9,132 nucleotides of DNA from positions 1-9,132 of the forward strand of contig JAEEUX010000083.1 in assembly GCA_016290695.1 (NCBI GenBank), given 5' to 3'. Origin of the DNA: Oscillospiraceae bacterium. Its GTDB lineage: Bacteria > Bacillota > Clostridia > Oscillospirales > Oscillospiraceae. The notes under the pieces are model-generated. The model saw nothing but the letters and a program-made list of their open reading frames with translations, did not search any database and was not told where the DNA came from. This document shows positions 1 to 5,527 of this stretch, piece after piece. Position numbers and translations under genes: made by a program. Each line of letters opens with the position of its first letter. Positions within the stretch are counted from its first letter, which is position 1.

Positions 1-1388
1 AATACCGTTATCTCGACCTGCGAAACCCCTCGGTGAAGGATAATATCGTCCTGCGCTGCAATGTCGTCGCCGCGCTGCGCGAGGCCATGACCGCCCACGG
101 CTTCCTCGAGATAACCACGCCCATACTCACCGTCAGCTCGCCCGAGGGCGCGCGCGATTACCTCGTCCCCGCGCGCAAGCACCCCGGCAAGTTCTACGCG
201 CTGCCGCAGGCTCCGCAGCAGTTCAAGCAGCTTTTGATGACTGCCGGGTTTGACAGATACTTCCAGATTGCACCCTGCTTCCGCGACGAGGACGCGCGCG
301 GAGACCGCAGCCCCGGCGAGTTTTACCAGCTCGATATGGAGATGGCCTTTGCCTCGCAGGAGGATGTTTTCGCCGTTATCGAGGACGTTCTGCCCCCCAT
401 TTTCGCGAAATTCGGAACCTACAGCGTCGCCTCCAAGCCGCCCTTCCGCCGCATAAAGTACCTCGACGCGCTGGAAACCTACGGCTCGGACAAGCCCGAC
501 CTTCGCATCGACCTCACGGCGAAGGACGTGACGGCGCTTTTTGAAAATACGGAGTTTGCCCCCTTCCAGGGACAGATAATCAAGGCCGTCGCTGTGACGG
601 ACTGCGCGCTCACGCGCAAGCAGATTGAAAAGCTCCTTGAGGACTGCGAGGTCATCGCGGGCAGCAAGAGCTACTGGTTCAAGACGGACGCGGAGGGCGC
701 AATAGCGGGCGGCGTCGCCAAATTCATAGACCCCGACGCGATGAAATCGGCGCTCGGCCTCGGCCCGAACACCCTCGTCGTGCTCTGCCCGGGCAAGCTC
801 GGCCAGGCGCAGAAGGCCGCGGGCGTCGCGATAAAGCAGTTCGGCGCTGTTTGCGAGGGCCACATGGACCGCGAGAAGTACGAATTCTGCTGGATAGTCG
901 ATTTCCCGATGTACGAAATAGGCGAGGAGAGCGGCGAGCTCGAGTTCTGCCATAACCCCTTCTCCATGCCCAACGGCGGCCTCGAAACGCTGCTCAGGGC
1001 CGAGCGCGGCGAAATCGACCCGCTCACCATCACCGCCGACCAGTACGACATCGTCTGCAACGGCATCGAGCTTTCCTCCGGCGCTGTGCGTAACCACGAC
1101 CCGGAGATTATGGTTAAGGCATTTGAGTTCGTGCGCCTCGGCGAGGAGGACGTCAAGGCGAAGTTCCCCGCGATGTACAACGCCTTCTGCTATGGTGCGC
1201 CCCCGCACGCGGGCATAGCCCCGGGCGTTGACCGCATGGTTATGCTGCTCGCCGGCGTTGACACGATACGCGAGGTCATCCCCTTCCCGATGAACAAGAA
1301 CGCGCAGGACGTAATGATGGACGCGCCGAGCGCCGTCACGCAGAAGCAGCTTGACGAGCTGCATATCGCCGTCACGGCGGAGGAATAA
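1..1388 (+). CDS. aspS: Aspartyl-tRNA synthetase, 5'-truncated by the window
   Basis: Cytoplasmic class II synthetase that charges tRNA(Asp) with aspartate. The reading frame is open from position 3 and reads YRYLDLRNPSVKDNIVL before the GTG at 33, so that GTG is internal and the gene begins upstream. About 461 residues are visible. Bacterial AspRS is usually near 590, so the missing part is the N-terminal OB-fold anticodon-binding domain. Visible in order: the motif 1 region (GFLEITTPIL, then PEGARDYLVP and HPGKFYALPQ), motif 2 (FRDED at 279-293, followed by RSPGEFYQLDMEM), a central insertion of the bacterial GAD type (roughly 440-870), the FCHNPFSMP and ELSSGAVRNHDPE blocks, and motif 3 (GAPPHAGIAPGVDR, about 1196-1237). 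The insertion and length class indicate the bacterial, not archaeal/eukaryotic, form. Whether it also charges tRNA(Asn) cannot be judged from this fragment. No downstream gene is co-transcribed, since a terminator follows. Confidence 0.97.
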   Translation, partial: YRYLDLRNPSVKDNIVLRCNVVAALREAMTAHGFLEITTPILTVSSPEGARDYLVPARKHPGKFYALPQAPQQFKQLLMTAGFDRYFQIAPCFRDEDARGDRSPGEFYQLDMEMAFASQEDVFAVIEDVLPPIFAKFGTYSVASKPPFRRIKYLDALETYGSDKPDLRIDLTAKDVTALFENTEFAPFQGQIIKAVAVTDCALTRKQIEKLLEDCEVIAGSKSYWFKTDAEGAIAGGVAKFIDPDAMKSALGLGPNTLVVLCPGKLGQAQKAAGVAIKQFGAVCEGHMDREKYEFCWIVDFPMYEIGEESGELEFCHNPFSMPNGGLETLLRAERGEIDPLTITADQYDIVCNGIELSSGAVRNHDPEIMVKAFEFVRLGEEDVKAKFPAMYNAFCYGAPPHAGIAPGVDRMVMLLAGVDTIREVIPFPMNKNAQDVMMDAPSAVTQKQLDELHIAVTAEE

Positions 1389-1504
1389 GCCTCCGGGGGC
1401 GCGGAAAAGCCATAAGGCAACACCGCATAATTCCCGGCACATATCTTACTTGCAGAATATTCCGTCATATCGTCCAAAAATACTCGGCAATACAAAATGA
1501 TTTT

Positions 1505-1546
1505 GCGGGCAGTCAGTTTTTGTGCAAATTGACTGCCCGCTTTCGT
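1505..1546 (+). terminator. Rho-independent terminator downstream of aspS
   Basis: An 11-bp perfect stem, GCGGGCAGTCA (1505-1515) with TGACTGCCCGC (1530-1540), can be extended inward by a G-U and three U-A pairs. It is followed by TTTCGTTTGT. It lies about 117 nt past the aspS stop and is the first clear terminator after it. A smaller hairpin, CAAAA-TGA-TTTTG (1493-1505), directly precedes it. Confidence 0.85.
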
Positions 1547-1644
1547 TTGTCCCCGTTTACAAGGCTTTTTGAGCTTTTTGACGGTGTTTTTGAGACGCTG
1601 AGATGGTTACTTTTTAGCTGTATGCCGGTTTTTGCGGAGGCTAA

Positions 1645-1660
1645 TTGTAATTAATCACAA
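1645..1660. promoter_or_regulatory. Candidate operator palindrome upstream of the GGDEF promoter
   Basis: TTGTAATTAATCACAA is a 16-bp palindrome with one mismatched pair. Its centre is about 59 bp upstream of the predicted start of transcription, just outside the -35 box, which is a usual place for an activator site. It resembles Crp/Fnr-family half-sites (TGT..TCACA), but the spacing is shorter than in either classical box. The cognate regulator is unknown. Confidence 0.4.
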
Positions 1661-1675
1661 AAAATATTTTCTCTA

Positions 1676-1705
1676 TGTACATTTTGTGCAGTTTTACGGT
1701 ATAAT
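1676..1705 (+). promoter_or_regulatory. Predicted sigma-A promoter of the GGDEF gene
   Basis: The -10 box TATAAT (1700-1705) is perfect. TGTACA (1676-1681), 18 bp upstream, matches four of six -35 consensus bases. Transcription would start near 1712, giving a leader of about 110 nt before the ATG at 1823. The surrounding DNA is AT-rich compared with the genes. Confidence 0.65.
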
Positions 1706-1725
1706 ATCTTCGTCTGAATATATAA

Positions 1726-1771
1726 GTGCATATACATGATTCCTGCCCGATAACATCACCGTATATTGCAC
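1726..1771 (+). promoter_or_regulatory. Leader hairpin upstream of the GGDEF gene
   Basis: GTGCATATAC (1726-1735) pairs with GTATATTGCAC (1761-1771) with a single-base bulge, closing a loop of about 25 nt. It lies inside the predicted 5' untranslated leader and is followed by AGCTTTTATT, a weak U-run. It does not show the conserved segments of the c-di-GMP riboswitch classes that I know. It could be a regulatory leader, an RNA-stability structure or chance. Confidence 0.3.
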
Positions 1772-1822
1772 AGCTTTTATTGCGTATTATTAAACTATTG
1801 TTAAACATGAGGTGCTAAGCAG

Positions 1823-2935
1823 ATGGGAACGCATATGACCATCGACCTTCTCTGCGTGGCTGCCCTGATTTTGCTTGCCTGCATGGTGGGCAACAACGAG
1901 GCCATGGACAGAAGGAAGAAACAACCGTATATGTTCTCGATCGTGTTGACTATCGTCTCCACGGTTGCGGGCCTTTGCGCCTACTGCGCCCGAGGCGGCG
2001 TGTTTTCCCGCGGCGTAAACCTCGTTTCAAATGCGATCTGCCTCTCGCTTCTGCCCTTTATCCCGCTTCTGCTCGCCGCGGCCTTTGGCAAGAAGCGCCT
2101 GCGCAACGCCAAACGCCGCTTCCTGCCGCCGATTTTTAACGCGGTCATGTCCATGAGCTCAATCGGCTCCGGGCTTATCTTTACCGTTACGAAGGCAAAC
2201 GAATACGTGCGCGGGCCGCTGTATTTCCTCTTTGTGCTCACCTGCGTCTGGGGCGTTTTCGTCTTCTTCACGGGCATACTCTCCTCGCTGCGGCATTATC
2301 GCAGCAACATGAGGTTTTCGCTCGTTTTCCTTGTCCTGTTCATAAGCTGCGGCATCCTGCTCCAGCTTGTAGTTCCGGAGAGCAACGTGATCTGGGTCTG
2401 CGTCGCTATTGCGCTGTTTATGTACTATTCGTTCATCTGCGAGCTGAACATCATGTTCGATACGCTTACAAATATGTATAACCGCCGAGTCTATGACCAT
2501 GACGTTATCAGGCTCGGCTCCCAGGCTTACGCGACGGTCGTCTTCTTCGACGTGGACGAATTCAAGACTATTAACGATACCTACGGTCACCTTTTCGGGG
2601 ACCATTGCCTTGAGGTCCTCGCGGGCTACATCTGGGAGGTTTTTTCGCCCTACGGGAACTGTTACCGCATCGGCGGCGACGAGTTCTGCTTCCTCTCGCA
2701 GGAGATGGACGAGCGGCTTTACCGCGAGCTTTTTATTAAGCTGAATCAGCGCATCCAGGTCGCCATTGCGCGCGACCCGCGCTTCCCCGGTCTGTCCTAC
2801 GGCAGCGCGCACTATATCCGCGACGAGGACGGCGATTTCAGCGACGCTATCCATGAGGCGGATTTGATGATGTACGAGAATAAGCGCAAGCGCAAGCACG
2901 AGGCGGAGCTCGGCGCAAAGCGCGCGGCGCTGTGA
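1823..2935 (+). CDS. Seven-helix membrane GGDEF protein (probable diguanylate cyclase)
   Basis: Likely makes the second messenger cyclic di-GMP from two GTP at the inner face of the membrane. The 370-residue protein has about seven hydrophobic segments (roughly 4-23, 37-56, 66-88, 103-122, 131-152, 164-184 and 188-206) that would form a sensory membrane domain. A C-terminal GGDEF domain follows. It shows DTLTNMYNRR (213-222), the metal/GTP-binding DVDEFKTINDTYGH (243-256, Asp243 as metal ligand) and an intact RIGGDEF with GGDEF at 284-288, so catalysis is expected. The product-inhibition I-site (RxxD five residues before GGDEF) is replaced by SPYG (275-278), so classical feedback inhibition is not expected. 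The start ATG has TGAGGTG (1808-1814) eight bases upstream. The ATG at 1835 is an in-frame alternative without its own good site. No recognisable signal-binding motif is seen in the membrane part, so the stimulus is unknown. It is a single gene with its own promoter and terminator. Confidence 0.92.
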   Translation: MGTHMTIDLLCVAALILLACMVGNNEAMDRRKKQPYMFSIVLTIVSTVAGLCAYCARGGVFSRGVNLVSNAICLSLLPFIPLLLAAAFGKKRLRNAKRRFLPPIFNAVMSMSSIGSGLIFTVTKANEYVRGPLYFLFVLTCVWGVFVFFTGILSSLRHYRSNMRFSLVFLVLFISCGILLQLVVPESNVIWVCVAIALFMYYSFICELNIMFDTLTNMYNRRVYDHDVIRLGSQAYATVVFFDVDEFKTINDTYGHLFGDHCLEVLAGYIWEVFSPYGNCYRIGGDEFCFLSQEMDERLYRELFIKLNQRIQVAIARDPRFPGLSYGSAHYIRDEDGDFSDAIHEADLMMYENKRKRKHEAELGAKRAAL

Positions 2936-2969
2936 TGCGTTGTGCGCATGTGTGTAGCTTAGATGCCAG

Positions 2970-2999
2970 GAGCCGGGGACACCCGGCTCTTTTTGTTTG
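2970..2999 (+). terminator. Rho-independent terminator of the GGDEF gene
   Basis: GAGCCGGG-GACA-CCCGGCTC (2970-2989) is a perfect 8-bp GC-rich hairpin with a 4-nt loop, followed directly by TTTTTGTTTG. It lies 35 nt after the stop codon. Its core (GCCGGG with a GAMA loop) recurs in the MATE terminator. Confidence 0.92.
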
Positions 3000-3049
3000 T
3001 CGTATGTGCAGGGGGCCTCGCCGGGGCTGCCCGCATCGCTGCGCCTTTG

Positions 3050-3096
3050 CTCCCCTTTGATAAGGGGAGCTGTCAGCCGAAGGCTGACTGAGAGGT
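3050..3096 (+). repeat. Two-hairpin intergenic repeat, copy A
   Basis: First hairpin CTCCCCTT-TGAT-AAGGGGAG (3050-3069), a CT linker, second hairpin GTCAGCC-GAA-GGCTGAC (3072-3088), then the conserved tail TGAGAGGT. Same architecture as the copies at 3158, 3252, 3343 and 5196. The second stem is one pair longer than in copy B, with both arms changed together. Confidence 0.85.
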
Positions 3097-3125
3097 CGAG
3101 GGTAAAGAGCAGCAGGCACTAACAC

Positions 3126-3241
3126 GGTTCCGCCCGCACCCCCGCGAAGCGCGTTCGCTCCCCTTGGATAAGGGGAGCTGTCAGCGAAGCTGACTGAGAG
3201 GTCGTCAGGCTTTGGATTAACCATATAGGTTCCGCCCGCAC
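3126..3241 (+). repeat. 14-bp direct repeat flanking repeat copy B
   Basis: GGTTCCGCCCGCAC occurs at 3126-3139 and again at 3228-3241, 102 bp apart, with repeat copy B between. Copy A lies just before the first occurrence, so the arrangement is repeat, spacer, 14-mer, repeat, spacer, 14-mer. This could be an imperfect tandem duplication or the 14-mer could be part of a larger mobile unit. Confidence 0.7.
3158..3202 (+). repeat. Two-hairpin intergenic repeat, copy B
   Basis: First hairpin CTCCCCTT-GGAT-AAGGGGAG (3158-3177), CT linker, second hairpin GTCAGC-GAA-GCTGAC (3180-3194), tail TGAGAGGT. It begins 108 bp after copy A in the same orientation. Confidence 0.85.
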
Positions 3242-3251
3242 GTGACCTTCC

Positions 3252-3306
3252 ACCCCTCAGACGCCGCCGCTTCGCGTCGCCGCCAGCTCCCCTTATCCAA
3301 GGGGAG
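3252..3306 (-). repeat. Two-hairpin intergenic repeat, copy C (inverted)
   Basis: Read on the minus strand: CTCCCCTT-GGAT-AAGGGGAG (3306-3287), CT, then a longer second hairpin (arms GGCGGCGACGC and GCGGCGGCGTC around GAA, 9 of 11 pairs counting one G-U) and tail TGAGGGGT (3259-3252). The first hairpin is identical to copy B and inverted relative to it. Confidence 0.8.
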
Positions 3307-3342
3307 CGAAAGACTGTGTCACTACATCTCAGATGACAATTT

Positions 3343-3394
3343 ACCCCTCAGACTCGTCGGCTGCGCCTCCGAGCCAGCTCCCCTGAAAGGGGAG
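3343..3394 (-). repeat. Two-hairpin intergenic repeat, copy D (inverted)
   Basis: On the minus strand: CTCCCCT-TTC-AGGGGAG, CT, second hairpin with arms GGCTCGGAGGC and GCCGACGAGTC around GCA (9 of 11 pairs counting one G-U), tail TGAGGGGT. The stem sequence differs from copy C while keeping the same length and layout. Confidence 0.8.
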
Positions 3395-3452
3395 CAAAAA
3401 AGGGTGCGGCGCATCCAAGGGGAGCGAAAAAGGGTGCGGCGCAACCAAGGGG
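3389..3452 (+). repeat. 30-bp tandem repeat, about 2.1 copies
   Basis: Units at 3389-3418 and 3419-3448 differ at two of 30 positions, and a third starts with GGGGA at 3449. Each begins with GGGGAGC, contains AAAAAGGGTGCGGCGCA and ends CCAA. The unit begins inside the first hairpin of repeat copy D, so the tandem probably grew from that repeat by slippage or unequal exchange. Confidence 0.85.
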
Positions 3453-3456
3453 AAAT

Positions 3457-3485
3457 GTTGCGGGCAAAGACCGTGACTGAGGGGT
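3457..3485 (+). repeat. Two-hairpin intergenic repeat, divergent copy E
   Basis: GTTGCGG (3457-3463) and CCGTGAC (3471-3477) pair over 7 bp including two G-U pairs, followed by the family tail TGAGGGGT (3478-3485). The first hairpin is lost or replaced by the adjacent 30-bp tandem units, which still end in AAGGGGA. Confidence 0.5.
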
Positions 3486-3601
3486 CGTCATCGCGGGGAT
3501 GCCGGCGAGCGCAATAACTGCGGCTGTGATAGATGCTCCCCCATGGCGTACTTCACCAAAAAAATCACGCGAAAACGCCTCTTTGCTGTATTGTAAAACG
3601 G

Positions 3602-3630
3602 TTGACTATTCCGCGCAACACTGTTATACT
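3602..3630 (+). promoter_or_regulatory. Predicted sigma-A promoter of the MATE gene
   Basis: TTGACT (3602-3607) and TATACT (3625-3630) are each one base off consensus and are separated by exactly 17 bp. Transcription would start near 3637, giving a leader of about 80 nt. This is the best-matching promoter in the window. Confidence 0.8.
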
Positions 3631-3675
3631 GTGCATTGACGGCCACATGCGCCGCTAATAAGACATAGCCACCTG

Positions 3676-3689
3676 CTGAACATGTTCAG
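3676..3689. promoter_or_regulatory. 14-bp perfect palindrome in the MATE leader, candidate operator
   Basis: CTGAACATGTTCAG is a perfect inverted repeat about 40 nt downstream of the predicted transcription start and 27 nt before the ATG. Such a position suits a repressor site for a drug-efflux gene (TetR- or MarR-type regulators often use sites like this). No regulator gene is in the window. It is not a Gram-positive LexA box, which needs four bases between GAAC and GTTC; here there are two. Confidence 0.4.
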
Positions 3690-3715
3690 TTCATCGTTTT
3701 TTACAAGGAGACAAC

Positions 3716-5095
3716 ATGAGTATACTTACGAAAAAGGAACGCGCGCCGCTTTCGCTCACCGAAGGCAGCGTCGGCAAAACGCTTATCCGCTTTGCCCTGC
3801 CGTTTTTCATATCGAGCGTTTTCCAGGTCCTTTACGGCGCGGCGGACGTCGCCTTCATGGGCCGCTACGCCACGGCGGGAGCCATCGCGGGCGTCAGCTC
3901 CGGCGGCAGCATAATGAACCTTATCACGAACCTTTTCATGGGCATCACGGGCGGCGGAACCGTCCTCATAGGCCAGTATTTCGGCGCGAAGCGCAGCCGG
4001 GACACAACGGCGGCGATTTCCAGCACGGCCTTCATGTGCTTCATTATTTCCCTCGTCATTACCGCCGTGCAGCTCATTTTCGGGCGCACGTTCATCAGGC
4101 TCCTGAAGGTGCCGCCCGAGGCCGTCGAGGAATGCTGGCGCTATCTGCGCATCTGCTCCATCGGAACGGTCTTCATCATGGGCTACAATATCACCGGCTC
4201 GCTCCTGCGCGGCCTCGGCAACTCCAGCGCGCCGATGTTCTTCGTGGGCATCTCCTGCCTTGTGAACATCGCGCTGGACTATGTTTTCGTCGCGCTCGTC
4301 GGGCTCGGCGCGGAGGGCGCCGCGATAGCGACGGTCATCGCCCAGTGCACGAGCTTCGTTATCGCCTGCGTTTACATCTGGCGCAAGGGCTTCCCCTACG
4401 ATTTTAAGCGCGCGGATATCCAGCTTGATTTCAAGATAATAGGCAATATGTTCCGCCTCGGCGTGCCGATGTCGCTGCAAAATACGCTCGTGAGCATTTC
4501 CTTCCTCATAATCACGGTTATCACGAACAAGATGGGCGTAAACGCCGCCGCGGGCGCGAGCCTCGTCGGAAAGGTCGTGGACGTGGGGCTGACCTTCCCG
4601 TGGGCGCTTTCGAGCGCGCTTTCCACGGTGACGGCGCAGAATATCGGCGCGGAGAAGCCCGAGCGCGCGAAGAAGAGCGCGTTCCTCGGCATGGCCTTCT
4701 CGCTGTGCATCGCCGTACCCTTCGTGATTATCGCGGACAGCTTCCCCGCGCAGCTTCTCAGACTGCTCGCGACGGACGAGGCCGTTATCGCCGAGGGCGT
4801 GAATTACCTCTACCCGTTTTCGTGGGACTGCCTCATCGTCTGCTTCATGTTCTGCTTCAACGGCCTGTTCAACGGCAGCGGCAGGACGCTTTTCGTCGCG
4901 CTGCATAATATGTGTACGGCCTTCCTCGTGCGTATCCCGATAGCGTATTTCATGAGCCTGCGCCCGGGCGCGACGCTTTTCCACGTCGGCATCGCCACGC
5001 CGACGGCGAGCCTCGTTTCGCTCGTCCTGTGCATCATCTACTTCCGCAAGTATTACGCCGGGGACAAGATCAAGAATATGAAGGTTATTGGGTGA
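3716..5095 (+). CDS. MATE-family multidrug/toxin efflux transporter
   Basis: Integral membrane antiporter of the multidrug and toxic compound extrusion family, expected to export cationic drugs or metabolites against a Na+ or H+ gradient. The 459-residue length fits the family (about 440-480) and the hydrophobicity pattern suits 12 helices in two related halves. The halves begin near RFALPFFISSVFQ (25-37) and RLGVPMSLQNTLV (247-259). Family landmarks are GQYFGAKR (86-93), RGLGNSSAPM (165-174), TAQNIGAEKPERAKK (306-320) and NGLFNGSGRT (382-391). The start ATG has AAGGAG (3705-3710) five bases upstream. The N-terminus (LTEGSVGKTLIRFALP) is typical of clostridial members, so no upstream start is needed. 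It has its own promoter, a leader palindrome that may bind a regulator, and a strong terminator, so it is a single-gene unit. The substrate cannot be told from sequence. Confidence 0.95.
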   Translation: MSILTKKERAPLSLTEGSVGKTLIRFALPFFISSVFQVLYGAADVAFMGRYATAGAIAGVSSGGSIMNLITNLFMGITGGGTVLIGQYFGAKRSRDTTAAISSTAFMCFIISLVITAVQLIFGRTFIRLLKVPPEAVEECWRYLRICSIGTVFIMGYNITGSLLRGLGNSSAPMFFVGISCLVNIALDYVFVALVGLGAEGAAIATVIAQCTSFVIACVYIWRKGFPYDFKRADIQLDFKIIGNMFRLGVPMSLQNTLVSISFLIITVITNKMGVNAAAGASLVGKVVDVGLTFPWALSSALSTVTAQNIGAEKPERAKKSAFLGMAFSLCIAVPFVIIADSFPAQLLRLLATDEAVIAEGVNYLYPFSWDCLIVCFMFCFNGLFNGSGRTLFVALHNMCTAFLVRIPIAYFMSLRPGATLFHVGIATPTASLVSLVLCIIYFRKYYAGDKIKNMKVIG

Positions 5096-5108
5096 TTGGG
5101 CCCATCAG

Positions 5109-5148
5109 CGCAAAAGAGCCGGGGAAACCCGGCCCTTTTGCGTGTTTT
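5109..5148 (+). terminator. Rho-independent terminator of the MATE gene
   Basis: CGCAAAAG (5109-5116) pairs with CTTTTGCG (5135-5142). After one A/C mismatch, GCCGGG pairs with CCCGGC around a GAAA loop, then TGTTTTC follows. It lies 13 nt after the stop. The A-run in the 5' arm opposite the T-run means it could also work on the other strand. Confidence 0.9.
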
Positions 5149-5150
5149 CA

Positions 5151-5164
5151 GGGGGCAAGCCCCC
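5151..5164. repeat. GGGGGC/GCCCCC palindrome, copy 1
   Basis: GGGGGC-AA-GCCCCC directly follows the MATE terminator. It shares its core (GGGGCAAGCCCC) with the elements at 5334 and 5488. Confidence 0.7.
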
Positions 5165-5195
5165 GGCATCCGCGTGGAGCGCGGTGGAACTTTCG

Positions 5196-5235
5196 CTCCC
5201 ATTTCAGGGGAGCTGGCGCGCAGCGCCTGAGAGGT
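5196..5235 (+). repeat. Two-hairpin intergenic repeat, copy F
   Basis: First hairpin CTCCC...GGGAG (5196-5212, one base changed from the CTCCCC form), CT linker, second hairpin GGCGC-GCA-GCGCC (5215-5227), tail TGAGAGGT. The same family as copies A-E nearly 2 kb away, with an entirely different but fully paired second stem. Confidence 0.8.
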
Positions 5236-5260
5236 TGCCTTATCGCGGCTTTGCAGCGAC

Positions 5261-5286
5261 GGAACGCCGGGGACGGCGTTCCCTAC
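5261..5286 (-). repeat. GTAGGG-type hairpin repeat, copy i
   Basis: On the minus strand, GTAGGGAACGCC leads into GGAACGCC paired with GGCGTTCC (8 bp) around GTCCCC. Same layout as the elements at 5403 and 5566: a (T)GTAGGG lead-in that forms the start of a GC-rich stem. Confidence 0.65.
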
Positions 5287-5333
5287 TGAACAATAATCAA
5301 ACATATTACATTGTACAAATGGCGGGTGTCATG

Positions 5334-5350
5334 CCGGGGGCAAGCCCCGG
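5334..5350. repeat. CCGGGGC/GCCCCGG palindrome, copy 2
   Basis: CCGGGGGCAAGCCCCGG is a near-perfect inverted repeat with an AA centre and one extra G in the left arm. Same core as the copies at 5151 and 5488. Confidence 0.7.
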
Positions 5351-5402
5351 CCCGCATTGGCGCGCCGCATTTATATGGATGCGCCGGAAAAACGAGTTTG
5401 TT

Positions 5403-5428
5403 TGTAGGGGACGGCCACCGGACGTCCC
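5403..5428 (+). repeat. TGTAGGGG-type hairpin repeat, copy ii
   Basis: TGTAGGGG (5403-5410) begins a stem GGGACG (5408-5413) with CGTCCC (5423-5428). CC/GG can pair further inside after one mismatch. Opposite orientation to copies i and iii. Confidence 0.65.
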
Positions 5429-5487
5429 GCATGCAGGCATTTGGATTGACGCAGGGCAGTGATGTGGTTGCGGTGCAGCAGTGTGGG

Positions 5488-5505
5488 CCTGGGGCTTGCC
5501 CCAGG
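5488..5505. repeat. CCTGGGGC/GCCCCAGG palindrome, copy 3
   Basis: CCTGGGGC-TT-GCCCCAGG is a perfect 8-bp inverted repeat. It is the same core as the copies at 5151 and 5334 in the opposite orientation (TT centre in place of AA). Confidence 0.7.
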
Positions 5506-5527
5506 CGTGTTGGGGTTTTGTGATTGT

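Larger units (their letters stand above)
1389..1822. other. Intergenic region between aspS and the GGDEF gene
   Basis: This 434-bp gap contains no convincing gene. The first 115 bp are a moderately AT-rich segment of unknown nature, followed by the aspS-side terminator at 1505-1546. The stretch 1560-1620 has several TTTTT runs at 9-, 12- and 25-bp steps. From 1645 on it holds a palindrome, a promoter and a structured leader for the GGDEF gene, listed separately. Confidence 0.8.
2936..3715. other. Repeat-filled intergenic region between the GGDEF and MATE genes
   Basis: A 780-bp gap without a supportable gene. It contains the GGDEF terminator, five copies (two forward, two reverse, one divergent forward) of a two-hairpin repeat between 3050 and 3485, a 14-bp direct repeat (GGTTCCGCCCGCAC at 3126-3139 and 3228-3241), a 30-bp tandem repeat, and then the promoter and leader of the MATE gene. 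I see nothing in 3486-3600. Confidence 0.8.

Noticed and set aside
33..35. GTG at 33 as the start of aspS
   Set aside because: The frame continues upstream to the window edge with conserved AspRS residues (YRYLDLRNP).
1566..1616. Intrinsically curved DNA from spaced T-runs
   Set aside because: The T-runs are spaced 9, 12 and 25 bp apart, only roughly in helical phase, which is too weak to call.
1726..1771. c-di-GMP riboswitch
   Set aside because: The conserved core segments of the known classes are not visible; only a simple bulged hairpin is supported.
2159..2899. Minus-strand open frame of 246 codons opposite the GGDEF gene
   Set aside because: Overlaps a gene with an intact GGDEF domain; no motif or start signal of its own.
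3242..3517. 91-codon open frame in the repeat cluster
   Set aside because: Made entirely of intergenic repeats (RVRRIQGERKRVRRNQGE comes from the 30-bp tandem) and has no ribosome site.
3701..4984. Minus-strand open frame of 427 codons opposite the MATE gene
   Set aside because: Its translation is rich in R, A, E and H, has no family resemblance or ribosome site, and mirrors the codon bias of the strongly supported MATE gene.
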